Origin: CAZUXY01 sp964624235
Lineage (GTDB): Bacteria; Spirochaetota; UBA4802; UBA5368
Assembly (NCBI GenBank): GCA_964624235.1
Contig: CAZUXY010000017.1
Location: 9,988-73,987, forward strand
DNA: 64,000 nt
Direction of reading: 5' to 3'
The translations under genes were made by a program, and so were the position numbers. This document shows, in pieces, positions 15,911-25,058 of this stretch (the first letter of the stretch is position 1; each line of letters starts with the position of its first letter). The notes beneath the pieces are model-generated. The model did no database searches and was not told the DNA's origin. It saw only the letters and a program-made list of their open reading frames with translations.

Positions 15911-16606
15911 TCATATCGATTTTTCCCCCAGAAGCCCGCTCCATTGTAATATCGGCCATCCCCGTTCCCGGGCGATACGCCGCAGTCTGCGGTCGGGATT
16001 CACCGTGTGAGGACAGCCGACCGTTTCGAGCATGTACCGGTCGTTCACGCTGTCGCCGAAGGCCATGCACCGGGAAAGGTCCAGCCCTTCCCGTCCGGCG
16101 ATTTCACGCACCGCTGCGGCCTTTTTCTCCTGATGGCAGACCATCCCCTCGATGCGGCCGGTAAACCGTCCGTCCTCTCTTTCCAGGCGTATCCCCTGAT
16201 AGCGCGCAATGCCGAGATACCGCGCGTAGGGCTCGATATACTGGTCAAAGGTAGTGGAGATTATATAAACCTCCATGTTCAGCTCGCGGCACTCGGCGAT
16301 GGCCTTTATGGCCTCGCGGTAAATCCCCGCTTTAAGGCGGAGGTGAAACAATTCATCCATATACCCGCGGCTCTGTTCAACCGGGTATCCCCGGTGGGCC
16401 GCCGCCGCCTGGTGCCGCAGTTCCTCCAGGTCGTGAAGGATCCCCATTCCGTACCTGGCGTATCCCCAGAGCGCCCTGACTATCTCACGCAGTGAAAGTA
16501 TTCCCCGGCGGTACATCTCGAGGTACACTTCCTTTTCCACCGCATGTCGCGTAATTGTGCGCTCCAGATCGAAAAAGGCGGCCGTTTTAATAAGGTCTTT
16601 CGACAT
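15911..16606 (-). CDS. HAD-IB family hydrolase (SerB-like), variant motif I
   Basis: 231 residues of the HAD superfamily subfamily IB, which includes phosphoserine phosphatase and lipid/sugar phosphatases. Motif I reads FFDLERTIT: the nucleophile Asp13 is present, but the second acidic residue, normally Asp in DxD, is Glu15. Motif II is the ST at 117-118, motif III Lys161, and motif IV GDSVND with Asp185 and Asp189. The helical cap lies between motifs I and II. Asp to Glu at the proton donor could reduce phosphatase activity or mark a phosphotransferase variant. It lies immediately upstream of murI in the same direction. No good ribosome-binding site precedes the ATG. Confidence 0.82.
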   Translation of the reverse strand: MSKDLIKTAAFFDLERTITRHAVEKEVYLEMYRRGILSLREIVRALWGYARYGMGILHDLEELRHQAAAAHRGYPVEQSRGYMDELFHLRLKAGIYREAIKAIAECRELNMEVYIISTTFDQYIEPYARYLGIARYQGIRLEREDGRFTGRIEGMVCHQEKKAAAVREIAGREGLDLSRCMAFGDSVNDRYMLETVGCPHTVNPDRRLRRIARERGWPILQWSGLLGEKSI

Positions 16607-16694
16607 TGGACTTTCGTTTATGGACTACCTTCATACTCCCACGGGCGGAAATCATGTCCGGGATAACACTGCGTCTCATATCGCGGCGCGCCCG

Positions 16695-17951
16695 TCAAAG
16701 AGAATTTTTCCTGATCACCTCCGCGAACCACCGGCCCCCTTCTTTCACCGTACGGCGCTGCGTCGCGTAATCCACATGCACCAGGCCGAACCTCATATCA
16801 TAGCCCCTGTCCCATTCGAAATTATCAGTCAGCGACCAGCACATGTATCCCCGTACGGGTACCCCCTCCGCGATCGCCCGCCGCACCTCTCTCAGATGCG
16901 CCTCCATGTATTCGATCCTGAACGACTCATCCGTGGCCGCGACACCGTTCTCGGTAACTATTATGGGCAGGTCCATTGCGCCCGCCAGATAACCGAGTGC
17001 GTCGTATATCCCCTGCGGATGGAAGATCCACCCCATATCGGTGGTGCGGTCGCCTTCCCGTGCCGTAACCGGTCGTGGCCCCCGCATGTAGGTGGTGGAG
17101 TAATAGTTCAGTCCCACAAAGTCCATCGCCCCCTTGAGTCCCGGGACCGTCCCTCCGATGCCGAGCGGGAACCCGATGCGCCCGGTGCGTACACCGTCGA
17201 AAAAGACGGTGTTGGCGGTGCGGTGGGCGAGTGAGGCGGCCGTTCTGTCGAGGGCGCTGCCCTGGTCGAAAGGCTGAAAGTGCATGAAGGCGAATGCCAC
17301 CCCGACCGGGGCGGAGGGGAAGCGATCCTTTATTATACGATAGGACCGCGCATGCATATGAAAAAAGGTGCGGTATACGCGTATGAACGCCCTGGGATTT
17401 CTTCTGTAAGGAGGGAAAAGCCCGGTGAGGTATCCTCCCAGGGGCACCACGTTGGGTTCGTTGATGGGTAACCAGTAATCAACCAGGTCGCCCAGCGCCT
17501 TTACCGCCGTTTCCACGTAGCCGGAAAAATGCCGCATGAAGAAGGGGCGCGCCGGGAACCCCCCGCCTTTCTCTATCCAGAGGGGGACCGTGAAGTGGTG
17601 CAGGCACAGCATGGTGTTAATGCCCCGCGTCTTGAGCGCCCTGAGCATATGGCGGTAGCGTTCCAGCGCGGCGTAGTCCACCTTTCCCTCATCGGGACAT
17701 ACCCGGGACCATTCCACCGAGAGCCGGTGTATGCCGAGACCGAGCCCGGCGGCCAGGTTAAAGTCTTCTTCATAGCGGTTCCAGGAATCGCAGGCGTCCC
17801 CGCAGGGTTCCTTTATACGCCGTTTTTCGGGAGGCAGTTTCATCTCCTCCGTTTCCATGCGATACCAGTCGGTATTCAGGTTGCCGCCCTCGGTCTGATA
17901 TGCCGATGAGGCGGTGCCCCAGAGGAAACCGTCGGGAAATGGTTGCGTCAT
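16695..17951 (-). CDS. Glycoside hydrolase family 1 (beta-glucosidase-like)
   Basis: 418 residues. The N terminus has the GH1 signature FPDGFLWGTASSAYQTEGG. The acid/base Glu165 lies in INEPN and the nucleophile Glu334 in IVTENG. The sugar-binding Trp region near the C terminus is also present (YMCWSLTDNFEWDRGY). At 418 residues it is slightly shorter than the usual 440-480. No signal peptide, so it probably hydrolyses imported beta-linked disaccharides or glycosides inside the cell; specificity is unknown. No sugar transporter is next to it. It is transcribed away from a region of about 300 bases in which I recognise no gene. Confidence 0.92.
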   Translation of the reverse strand: MTQPFPDGFLWGTASSAYQTEGGNLNTDWYRMETEEMKLPPEKRRIKEPCGDACDSWNRYEEDFNLAAGLGLGIHRLSVEWSRVCPDEGKVDYAALERYRHMLRALKTRGINTMLCLHHFTVPLWIEKGGGFPARPFFMRHFSGYVETAVKALGDLVDYWLPINEPNVVPLGGYLTGLFPPYRRNPRAFIRVYRTFFHMHARSYRIIKDRFPSAPVGVAFAFMHFQPFDQGSALDRTAASLAHRTANTVFFDGVRTGRIGFPLGIGGTVPGLKGAMDFVGLNYYSTTYMRGPRPVTAREGDRTTDMGWIFHPQGIYDALGYLAGAMDLPIIVTENGVAATDESFRIEYMEAHLREVRRAIAEGVPVRGYMCWSLTDNFEWDRGYDMRFGLVHVDYATQRRTVKEGGRWFAEVIRKNSL

Positions 17952-18257
17952 ACACTACCCTTCTTTCGATTCGTCATCGTATCCATCGATCCGCGGGTAA
18001 AACCCCGGCAATCATGCGGCTGCCATCGGCCGCCGGAACAGTAAAAACGCATTATGGGGAAGCAGGTGCCGGATACAAAATAATTCACTCATCCTGCCGC
18101 GCCGGGCGGTGGACTCTATGATCCGGTTCATGATCGATTTAATCAAGCAGAAACATGAATACAGTGGGCGGCGCCAAGCGGATACAGTTAATGAAAGACC
18201 GCCCGCAGGCTGCACGGAATACGACGGTGCGTCGGATTTATCGGCAGTGGAGTTCTC
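17952..18257. other. 306-base gap without a recognised gene
   Basis: It separates the GH1 gene from the membrane protein gene upstream of it on the same strand. Short reading frames occur on both strands, but none has a good start site, a plausible composition or a family match. The promoter of the glycosidase gene should lie here; I see no clear boxes. Confidence 0.4.
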
Positions 18258-18644
18258 TCACTGTCGCTGCTTGTATAAAAACCAGGGCGCGGCGGCAATC
18301 CAGATCAAAACCAGGACCCAGACCCTTCCCGCCTGCAGGTTATAATCCTGTAAAAGCGCCGAAAGAGGATGGCGCATGACAAAATAACCGAAACAGAACT
18401 CGAAGGCCACCGTAAGGGCCAGCCAGCAGAGGCCCACCGTTACGGCCTGTCCCGACGACCGCAGGGGCCATCTGCGGCCCAAAAGCCACAGGTACCCTCC
18501 CACAATCGCCATGAGCACCATGGAGGATATCTGGTGCGCCGTTGTTTCGTCCATGTAACGGCCGTAAACCGACGCGCGGAGCATCCCGTTGGCGATCGCC
18601 GCCGGCGGCAGTGGAATCCAGAACAGCAGGTATTTATACACCAT
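18258..18644 (-). CDS. Small integral membrane protein, unknown family
   Basis: 128 residues from the ATG ending at 18644, preceded by GAGAGG. There are about four hydrophobic segments separated by short polar loops, with a WLLGRRWPLR basic loop in the middle and a KQRQ tail, so both may face the cytoplasm. I recognise no family and see no conserved polar residues in the helices that would suggest transport. It lies 43 bases downstream of the cysteine-cluster gene on the same strand and may be cotranscribed with it. Confidence 0.6.
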   Translation of the reverse strand: MVYKYLLFWIPLPPAAIANGMLRASVYGRYMDETTAHQISSMVLMAIVGGYLWLLGRRWPLRSSGQAVTVGLCWLALTVAFEFCFGYFVMRHPLSALLQDYNLQAGRVWVLVLIWIAAAPWFLYKQRQ

Positions 18645-18687
18645 CGCGCTGCCTCTCAAATTTTAAAAGTGCGGGATCCGGTTAAAT

Positions 18688-19221
18688 TCAGCCGTTCCCT
18701 TTTTCAATCACCATATGCCGCACCAGGTCCCGCAGGGATATGCGGGTTTTTTTAAAAAATGCGTCCTCTACTTCCTCGACGAACCTCATGTTGATTGCGG
18801 CCAGACGCGTATCGAGGTTTTCCAGGTTCAGCACACAGGAAGGTTCGATTTCCTCCAGGCCCGCAAGGTTCATGGGACACCGGTCGATTTCCTCCTCAAC
18901 CAGGAGGGGAAAGCCGTGGGTGCGGCATATGACCGGCCGGTGTTCATAGACCAGGCATGCGCCGCGCCACAACAGTATGCAGCGATCATCAGCGCGGCGG
19001 GATTTGAACACCCTTTTGACGATACCGGACCTTGTTTTTTCAGGCAGATCCTCCAGCGCGTTTTTCAACATCCAGGCCTCCACCGGATGCACGCTTTCAA
19101 GGATACAGCACTCTGAACATCCCCTGCGGCATTGTATCTGCCGACCGTAGCGTTCCATGACGCCGGCGGTGAAATCATCCACCGCGGCCGTCAGCCGTTG
19201 ATAATACAAGAGTGAGTTCAT
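18688..19221 (-). CDS. YkgJ-type (UPF0153) cysteine-cluster protein
   Basis: About 177 residues from the ATG ending at 19221, preceded by GGCAGG; an ATG 17 codons upstream has no such site. The N-terminal motif CRRGCSECC, with later CILLWRGACLVYEHRPVICRTHGFPL and the Cys in DRCPMN, follows the YkgJ pattern of about eight cysteines (here with CxxxCxxCC). They are thought to bind zinc or an iron-sulfur cluster; the family's function is unproven. The C-terminal 60 residues are helical and less conserved. It lies downstream of the GalT-like gene in the same direction, with an 84-base gap. Confidence 0.8.
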   Translation of the reverse strand: MNSLLYYQRLTAAVDDFTAGVMERYGRQIQCRRGCSECCILESVHPVEAWMLKNALEDLPEKTRSGIVKRVFKSRRADDRCILLWRGACLVYEHRPVICRTHGFPLLVEEEIDRCPMNLAGLEEIEPSCVLNLENLDTRLAAINMRFVEEVEDAFFKKTRISLRDLVRHMVIEKGNG

Positions 19222-19305
19222 CGCTGCCTGCCGGTAGACAGGGATGCCCGGTTGTAGAAAAAACGCAATCATTTTTATTCATGGGGACGGCGGAATCGCC
19301 GCGGC

Positions 19306-20355
19306 TCAGCCGAACAGGGGCTTCAGGTCCGCGCACAGGTCTTCGGGCATCACCGTGCAGATGATCTCCCCATGGAGTTTTTCAAAATAATTCACGTCGC
19401 TGGCTCCCAGGGGATTGATGGTGAACCTCGGAACGACACGTCCCTGCGGACACAGAAACTCGTCCCGGTCCAGCATGCCCGAAAGCGACATGTTGAAGCT
19501 GATGAAATTGCTCCCGTGCAGAAAGGTCAATACCCTGGAGAGTCCCGAGATCAGCGACTCCAGATCGGTCAGCTCCAGGTCCAACAGGGAACGCTTTGTG
19601 TGCATGAAAAAACCCACATCGCCCGCCATCCCCGAAGGGGCAAAACTCGCCAGCCAGGTTACGGGTCCTGTTTCGGCAATGAAACGCTCACCCGCCTCGC
19701 GTTCCCATGCCGTCAGGTCGTCCCACAGGTCTCTTTTGTTTTCGGCCCTGTACCGCTCGGCGCTTGCGCGCGCCCTCACCAGCAGTTCCGTAGGGGCCTG
19801 TCCCATTACGGTCTGAAGGTGAGGATGCAGCATCCCTCCTCCCGCCGGGGGCATGTAGTTCCAGTTGATCGAACCGAAACCCAGTTCGGGATCGTGTCTT
19901 TTCATGGCATGAAAGTATTCCAGGCAGAGCAGAAATCCGTCCATCATCAGGGCGGGGCTGAATTCTTCCAGAGGCACGTAGTGGCGGTGGGAGTAAAGGG
20001 CCACGGCGTTGTGCCTGCCGTAGGGGAAGGCGTTGGGGAACAGCACCGCCGTTCCCCTGGTAAACCTGCCCTCGGGAATAATGTCCGTCGTGAAGCGCGG
20101 CGTAAGCCGGTCGAACAAGCCGGCGCAGAAGGGACAGACCGACTCGGGGGATTTTTCCAGACAGGGCTCCACGCCGGGCCGTTCCCTGACTTTCATGCGG
20201 TAGGGGAGCATGCGGGTGGTGATTCCGAAGATACGGTCCCGCCGTATCTCGAAAGAGTATTCCTTTTCATCGAACTGCGTGAATGGATCGAGCATTCTGC
20301 CCGTGAAGGACTCCCTTGTGTATCCGAGGGACTCTATACTTCCGGCGCCTCCCAT
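19306..20355 (-). CDS. Galactose-1-phosphate uridylyltransferase-like protein (HIT superfamily)
   Basis: 349 residues, the usual GalT length. The nucleotidyl-transfer site reads HPHLQ (177-181), against HPHPQ in classical GalT; His179 would be the nucleophile. Cys74 and Cys77 (CPFCAG) correspond to the GalT zinc ligands. Other GalT-like parts are LFPNAFPYGRHNAVAL and the PPAGGGMLHPH approach. A true Leloir enzyme transfers UMP between hexose 1-phosphates. No galK or galE is in the window, so another nucleotidyl-sugar transfer is possible. AAGGAGG lies seven bases before the ATG. Just downstream of a diguanylate cyclase gene on the same strand, with a gap of about 40 bases. Confidence 0.75.
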   Translation of the reverse strand: MGGAGSIESLGYTRESFTGRMLDPFTQFDEKEYSFEIRRDRIFGITTRMLPYRMKVRERPGVEPCLEKSPESVCPFCAGLFDRLTPRFTTDIIPEGRFTRGTAVLFPNAFPYGRHNAVALYSHRHYVPLEEFSPALMMDGFLLCLEYFHAMKRHDPELGFGSINWNYMPPAGGGMLHPHLQTVMGQAPTELLVRARASAERYRAENKRDLWDDLTAWEREAGERFIAETGPVTWLASFAPSGMAGDVGFFMHTKRSLLDLELTDLESLISGLSRVLTFLHGSNFISFNMSLSGMLDRDEFLCPQGRVVPRFTINPLGASDVNYFEKLHGEIICTVMPEDLCADLKPLFG

Positions 20356-20396
20356 GGTGTTCCTCCTTATGCCGCTGCCGCCCGGTCCGGTTCGCC

Positions 20397-22232
20397 TTAC
20401 GCGACCACGACCCTGTTCCCCCCCTGTTCCTTTGCCCTGATGAGGGCGGCATCGGCCCTTTGTAAAATGGTGCTGAAATCATCATCATTCCTCGATGCCT
20501 CGACGATCACCACGCTGCAGGTGGTGCTGAAACGTCCCGACTCCGAGGTGAACACGAGCGATTCGATGCGCACACGGATTTTTTCACCGATGGCACCCGC
20601 GGGTTCCTTCACCGTTTCCGGCAGGATGACGATGAATTCCTCGCCTCCGAACCTGCCGCAGCTGTCAGACACCCTGGTGGATGTTTTGAGTACGATGCCT
20701 ACCTCCCTCAACACATCGTCGCCCGCGAGATGGCCGTGTGTCTCGTTCACCTCCCTGAAGCGGTCCATGTCGATGACGATCACCGAAAACACCGCTCCGT
20801 AACGGTTGAACCGGTGAAATTCGCTCTTTAAATATTCAAGGGAATAACGCCGGTTGTACAGTTCGGTGAGGTCGTCAACGATGGCGATCCTGGCAAGCTT
20901 GTTCCGTTCCTCCCTGAGTTCGGCGGTGCGCTCATCCACTTTCCGCTCAAGATCGAGGGACAGCGTTTCCGCGATGTCGAAAGCCGATGAAAAGCGCATG
21001 GCCAGTATGCCCGATTGAGCGAGAAAAAAAATAAAAAGCCCCGCCGCGGTGCTGAAGGCTTGCAGGTAACCGGTATCGATCAGCAGATTGTTGTACAGGA
21101 TATCGCTGATCACCGCCGCGAACAGGCATACCGATCCCGCAAGCAACACCAGGGCGCCCCGTTTCTTCCGGAGGGCCGCCATGATCATTACTATGATGAC
21201 ATAAATACCAAACGCGGTAACGGCCAGTTCGTACGGCACCACCAGAAAGGTGAAAACCGACGGGGGTGTCGCAATGACCGCGATCATCAATACCGCGATT
21301 ACGGCCATGATGCCCCTGACGACGGTTACGGACATCTCATCGGTAAAAATGGAATGGAAAAAAAGCGCCGCGAACGGCAGCAGGGACAATAAGACGAGGT
21401 ACTCAACGGTCACGGCGGCGCCCCAGTTCAGACAGGGGAAAATATCCAGGAATATCTTTTCGCCGCCGAAAAGCGCCCTTGCGGCCACGGAAAAACAGAA
21501 GAGTGCGAAATAGAGGGTGGATTTATCCCTGCGTCTGAGCAGATAGAGTATGCAATGGTACAGCCCCATTATGAAGATACCGCCCACCAGGAAAAGCTCG
21601 ATTCCGTAGCGATGGTATTTATTGCGTGCGATATCCGCGCCATGTCCGAATTTGATCACCTCTTCCGGCCCGCCCTTCCGGTGCGTGAAATTCGATACCT
21701 GCAGAATCACCTCGGCCCTGTCGGCGTTCATGCTGAAATACACCTCGTTCCTTTTCCACGAGGCTTTCATTCCCTCCGCGGAGGTGCCAACCACACCGCC
21801 CCGGACGAGTTCCTTTCCGTTCACCCACAGCCGGTATGCCGATTCAATTTCCGTGATCTTTATGCCGTACAGCCGTTCACCCCCGGGCAGCAGGATGACG
21901 AGCCTGAAGGTGGCAAAACCTTCCCCTTCGAGTTTTTTCCCGTCCACCCCGTACCCGTTCCACAACCCCGGCACCTCCAGAAAGCCGGTCATTGCAGGCC
22001 GGATTTTACCTTTGAAATCGTCCGGGGCCAGAAGACGCGACCAGTAGAACTCCCATTGCCCGCGCAGATCCATGATGCCGTGTGCGTGTAAATCCTGTTC
22101 CCTGAGATCCATCACGCCCCTGACCGCACGCGTTCCGCTCTCACGGAAACCGCCGCTGGGGACGGCACACCCCAGCATAGACACAAGGAATAAAACCGAA
22201 ACAGGCAGGAGTTTTTTCACCCTGTAAATCAT
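20397..22232 (-). CDS. 7TMR-DISM diguanylate cyclase
   Basis: 611 residues from the ATG ending at 22232; the frame is open far upstream, but this start gives a clear signal peptide with Cys22 in a lipobox-like SMLGC. Next is a periplasmic jelly-roll sensor domain (LRGQWEFYWSRLL, then VPGLWNGYG and YRLWVNGKEL), as in 7TMR-DISM receptors. Seven transmembrane helices follow, from about 215 to 420, then a short coiled coil and the GGDEF domain. GGEEF begins at about 529 with the I-site RVSD five residues before it, so synthase activity and feedback inhibition are expected. This receptor type is especially common in spirochaetes and leptospires. The periplasmic ligand is unknown, possibly a carbohydrate. 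Confidence 0.88.
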   Translation of the reverse strand: MIYRVKKLLPVSVLFLVSMLGCAVPSGGFRESGTRAVRGVMDLREQDLHAHGIMDLRGQWEFYWSRLLAPDDFKGKIRPAMTGFLEVPGLWNGYGVDGKKLEGEGFATFRLVILLPGGERLYGIKITEIESAYRLWVNGKELVRGGVVGTSAEGMKASWKRNEVYFSMNADRAEVILQVSNFTHRKGGPEEVIKFGHGADIARNKYHRYGIELFLVGGIFIMGLYHCILYLLRRRDKSTLYFALFCFSVAARALFGGEKIFLDIFPCLNWGAAVTVEYLVLLSLLPFAALFFHSIFTDEMSVTVVRGIMAVIAVLMIAVIATPPSVFTFLVVPYELAVTAFGIYVIIVMIMAALRKKRGALVLLAGSVCLFAAVISDILYNNLLIDTGYLQAFSTAAGLFIFFLAQSGILAMRFSSAFDIAETLSLDLERKVDERTAELREERNKLARIAIVDDLTELYNRRYSLEYLKSEFHRFNRYGAVFSVIVIDMDRFREVNETHGHLAGDDVLREVGIVLKTSTRVSDSCGRFGGEEFIVILPETVKEPAGAIGEKIRVRIESLVFTSESGRFSTTCSVVIVEASRNDDDFSTILQRADAALIRAKEQGGNRVVVA

Positions 22233-22455
22233 ACGCTTTGACCTGGAGATGATAATGAGTTTTAATGCACGACTTCCGCCGTTGCGTTTCCGCATATACC
22301 CTGCCATTTCCGGGCAGGCGCTCGCAGTAGTAATTCTCCAGGCGGACCTGGCCCCGGGTTTGCCTGCAAATCCCGGGCTCCCGCTGCATTCTATCACCCC
22401 GCGCACACAACAGCAACGCCTAAACACGGCCGCGGCGGGTTGTGCCGTCGGGGTG

Positions 22456-23760
22456 TCAAGAGCGCATTTCCCGCGCCCTTTCTTCCAGAAGCCGCTGCAG
22501 TGTTTTTCGGTCGGCGCCGATATGCCGCGCCACCATGAAAAAGAGCATGCCGCAGGGGATCCACCAGAGGATGGCGAAATTCATCATAAACAGATACCCC
22601 AGCGGGACCAGCAGTCCGCCCAGGGCCGGGCCCATACCCTGTCCCAGGTTATCGGTAATGTTGAATACCGAGAACACCGTTCCCCGGTGTTCCGGACGAT
22701 TCACGTTCATGAGTATGGCCTTCACGTTGGCGGCCGCTACCGAGACCAGCACCCCGGCGAAGAATCCCAGTACCATGTACACCGTCATGTTCGACAGATC
22801 CATGTTTACCAGCACCATGGCGGGAACTATACCCGCCAGGACCCCGAGTCCGCACATCACCGGCATATACTTCGGCTGTTTCTTATAAAGCCATTCTCCT
22901 ATATACGCGAACACGACGCTCCCCACGGTGGATCCGACCCCCAGCACCAGAAAAATGGTGGTGGCCGTTTCTTTCGATACCCCCCTGTATTCCTGGAAGA
23001 AGGTGATCATCCAGTAGGTGAGGATGCCCCAGGGCACGGTGCCCGGCAGACCCTGCAGAAAGGTATAGATGTTCGTTTTGTTCGAAAAAATTATCCTGAA
23101 GTCGGCCGGGTGGATCACCTGTTTGTAGACCAGCCCTTTCCTGATCAGTTCCTCGAGGGCATCCTCGGTGCGCCCCCGTTCGGGGTCCCGGGCATACAGG
23201 GCAAACGCGATGGCGAAGGGAATGTTGGGCGCCCCGGCCAGGATGAACGAGAGCCGCCACCCGTAACTGTTGGTAAGATATCCCGCGAGGCTGACCCCGA
23301 GGATCGAACCGATGGACCAGGCAAGGGTTATCCAGGCCGAGGCCGTGGCCCTGTGCTCCTCCCTGAAAAAGTCAGCCAGCACCGAATAGGTAACCGGATA
23401 TATCCCGCCCAGACCGATACCGGAGAGTATACGCAGCACAGCAAACGATGTTATGGACTGCGTGAAGAAAGGGACCCCGGTAAGGATACAGGGTACTTCG
23501 CCGAGCAGAATGACGAACACCAGGAGGGCTTTTCTCGGGGCCTTGTCGGAAATATACCCGAAGATAATGCTCATGAAGGCCCCTGCCAGGATAAAGGCAG
23601 ACCCTATTATTCCCAGCAAGGTTTCACTGACGTTGTATTCCTTCGAGAGCTCGGGAAGTATGGCCGACATGATCATCTGGTCGGCAAAAAGCAGCGTGGT
23701 CATGATGAACAACAGTCCCAGCGTCACCGCGTCTCTTCCGGACATTTTCATCTTTTTCAT
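22456..23760 (-). CDS. MFS transporter
   Basis: 434 residues with about 12 hydrophobic helices. Between helices 2 and 3 lies FGYISDKAPRKALL, the MFS motif A (GxxxDxxxRK/R). A longer loop in the middle (about 185-215, ending before HPADFRIIF) is typical of the link between the two six-helix halves. The sequence looks closest to the Spinster/anion-cation symporter-like groups, but the substrate is not predictable. AGAGAGG lies five bases before the ATG. Oriented as the preceding genes but with 220 bases between it and the DISM gene, so an independent unit is likely. Confidence 0.87.
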   Translation of the reverse strand: MKKMKMSGRDAVTLGLLFIMTTLLFADQMIMSAILPELSKEYNVSETLLGIIGSAFILAGAFMSIIFGYISDKAPRKALLVFVILLGEVPCILTGVPFFTQSITSFAVLRILSGIGLGGIYPVTYSVLADFFREEHRATASAWITLAWSIGSILGVSLAGYLTNSYGWRLSFILAGAPNIPFAIAFALYARDPERGRTEDALEELIRKGLVYKQVIHPADFRIIFSNKTNIYTFLQGLPGTVPWGILTYWMITFFQEYRGVSKETATTIFLVLGVGSTVGSVVFAYIGEWLYKKQPKYMPVMCGLGVLAGIVPAMVLVNMDLSNMTVYMVLGFFAGVLVSVAAANVKAILMNVNRPEHRGTVFSVFNITDNLGQGMGPALGGLLVPLGYLFMMNFAILWWIPCGMLFFMVARHIGADRKTLQRLLEERAREMRS

Positions 23761-23891
23761 GGATACCTCTCTTTACCCGCGCGTATCGCCCGCAGTGAAG
23801 TTTAGCCGTGTAAACAGTGCACTATAGCATGCAACGGTTCATTTTTCAATGAAGAAATGTTTCGCCGCAACACTTCAACGTAATGGGGGAT

Positions 23892-24479
23892 TCAGGGTTT
23901 CCTTTGATCGCCGGGAACATCGGGCAGGCGCGCAAGTACATCCCGGTAATCGGTATAACGTGCAAGTACATCCACCACCACGTCGAGGGGATCGCTGTAG
24001 ATTCCATCCAGGTTATATTCGCCTTTGCCGGCGGCAACAAACGGGAGCTTTTCCGCCGGCGGGGTGAAACGTGAATCGACTCCCTCTTTGTTCCCGCGGG
24101 CATCCATTCTGTACCATCCGAGAACCGGCAGGCGGACGGCATTAAGACCGTGCAGGCAGTAGGGGATTTCGGGATCATCCCGTTTTATCCGCTGGTAACA
24201 GAGACCCGCGGGGATGGAGTTGGCGCGCAGCAGTGCCGCCAGCAGGTGGCTTTTGGCAAAACAGAACCCTGTCCGGTGCCTGAGCACCTCTGACGCCTTC
24301 AGGGTGACGGGATTCATTCCGTAATCCGAAGTATGGTAAATAATATCACGTACAAATTCGAAACACCGCCGGGAGATTTCCACCGTATCGTTCAGTGAGC
24401 CCGCAAGCTCCTTTGCCGTGCGATGCACTTCGGGATGTTCCCAGTCGATAATTGAGGTAGACGCCAGGTATTTTTTCAT
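23892..24479 (-). CDS. Transglutaminase-like cysteine protease-fold protein
   Basis: 195 residues. The catalytic triad of the bacterial transglutaminase-like family is visible: Cys73 in HRTGFCFAKSHLLAALLR, His110 in CLHGLNAV and Asp126 in WYRMDARGN. No signal peptide or membrane segment is present, so it is probably cytosolic. Members act as proteases, peptide amidases or transglutaminases; substrate unknown. It lies about 85 bases downstream of the DUF3124 gene, same strand. The start codon has only a weak upstream GGAAAC. Identification of the fold is firm, the reaction not. Confidence 0.85.
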   Translation of the reverse strand: MKKYLASTSIIDWEHPEVHRTAKELAGSLNDTVEISRRCFEFVRDIIYHTSDYGMNPVTLKASEVLRHRTGFCFAKSHLLAALLRANSIPAGLCYQRIKRDDPEIPYCLHGLNAVRLPVLGWYRMDARGNKEGVDSRFTPPAEKLPFVAAGKGEYNLDGIYSDPLDVVVDVLARYTDYRDVLARLPDVPGDQRKP

Positions 24480-24563
24480 CAGTACATGTTTCCGTTCAGG
24501 AATAATGGAGGTATCCGCCGGTTCCCTTCAATAAGATACATTCAAGATATAACCGGGGTATGA

Positions 24564-25058
24564 TCACCTTGTTTCGGTGATGACTACTCCCCTGGAGGTA
24601 AAAGAGATACCCTGCTGGTTACGGGTCCCGATCATCACCGCCTCGATAATCGGCTCATTTACCGGCCTGATCGAGTTCCATCTGACAATGAACTTTGCGC
24701 CGGACCCCCCGCGGGTGTCTGACTCTTTGATCACGAAACGGACCGTTTCAAGGGGCTTGATCGTTACCGGCGTGGATATCATTTTTTCAAGCAGAACGCC
24801 TTCGGTGTTGAAGTACTCCAGGGTTCTCAGGACCATGGGCTGGTTGAAATCGGTGTTCCGTATGCTCAGGGTCGAGGAGAGCAGGAAATAATTTTCCCGG
24901 TCCCCGTAATAAATATGGGAATATACCGGCACATACACCACCTGGCCCTTGATCCTTCTGACCTGAGGAAACGCGGCGGTTACGCCGACCAGTACCGTGA
25001 GGCAAAGAAAGAAGAAAAAAATCCTGATCCTGCGGGTGTTTTCCCTGTTCAGCGCCAT
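24564..25058 (-). CDS. DUF3124 protein with N-terminal membrane segment
   Basis: 164 residues. A hydrophobic helix at about 11-30 (FFFFLCLTVLVGVTAAF) acts as signal peptide or anchor. The remainder matches DUF3124: VVYVPVYSHIYYGDRENYFLLSSTLSIRN, then RTLEYFNTEGVLLEKM and a SGAKFIVRW strand. It is all beta and likely extracytoplasmic. Function unknown. AAGGAGG lies nine bases before the ATG. It heads a short minus-strand run with the transglutaminase-like gene and is divergent from the radical SAM gene. Confidence 0.78.
   Translation of the reverse strand: MALNRENTRRIRIFFFFLCLTVLVGVTAAFPQVRRIKGQVVYVPVYSHIYYGDRENYFLLSSTLSIRNTDFNQPMVLRTLEYFNTEGVLLEKMISTPVTIKPLETVRFVIKESDTRGGSGAKFIVRWNSIRPVNEPIIEAVMIGTRNQQGISFTSRGVVITETR

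Noticed and set aside
19372..20802. 476-codon plus-strand frame
   Set aside because: Antisense to the GalT-like and GGDEF genes; composition and lack of motifs mark it as a shadow.
22249..23805. 518-codon open frame on the plus strand
   Set aside because: It lies wholly opposite the MFS transporter and the DISM cyclase N-terminal region. It has abundant His/Arg/Gly typical of antisense frames and no start site.
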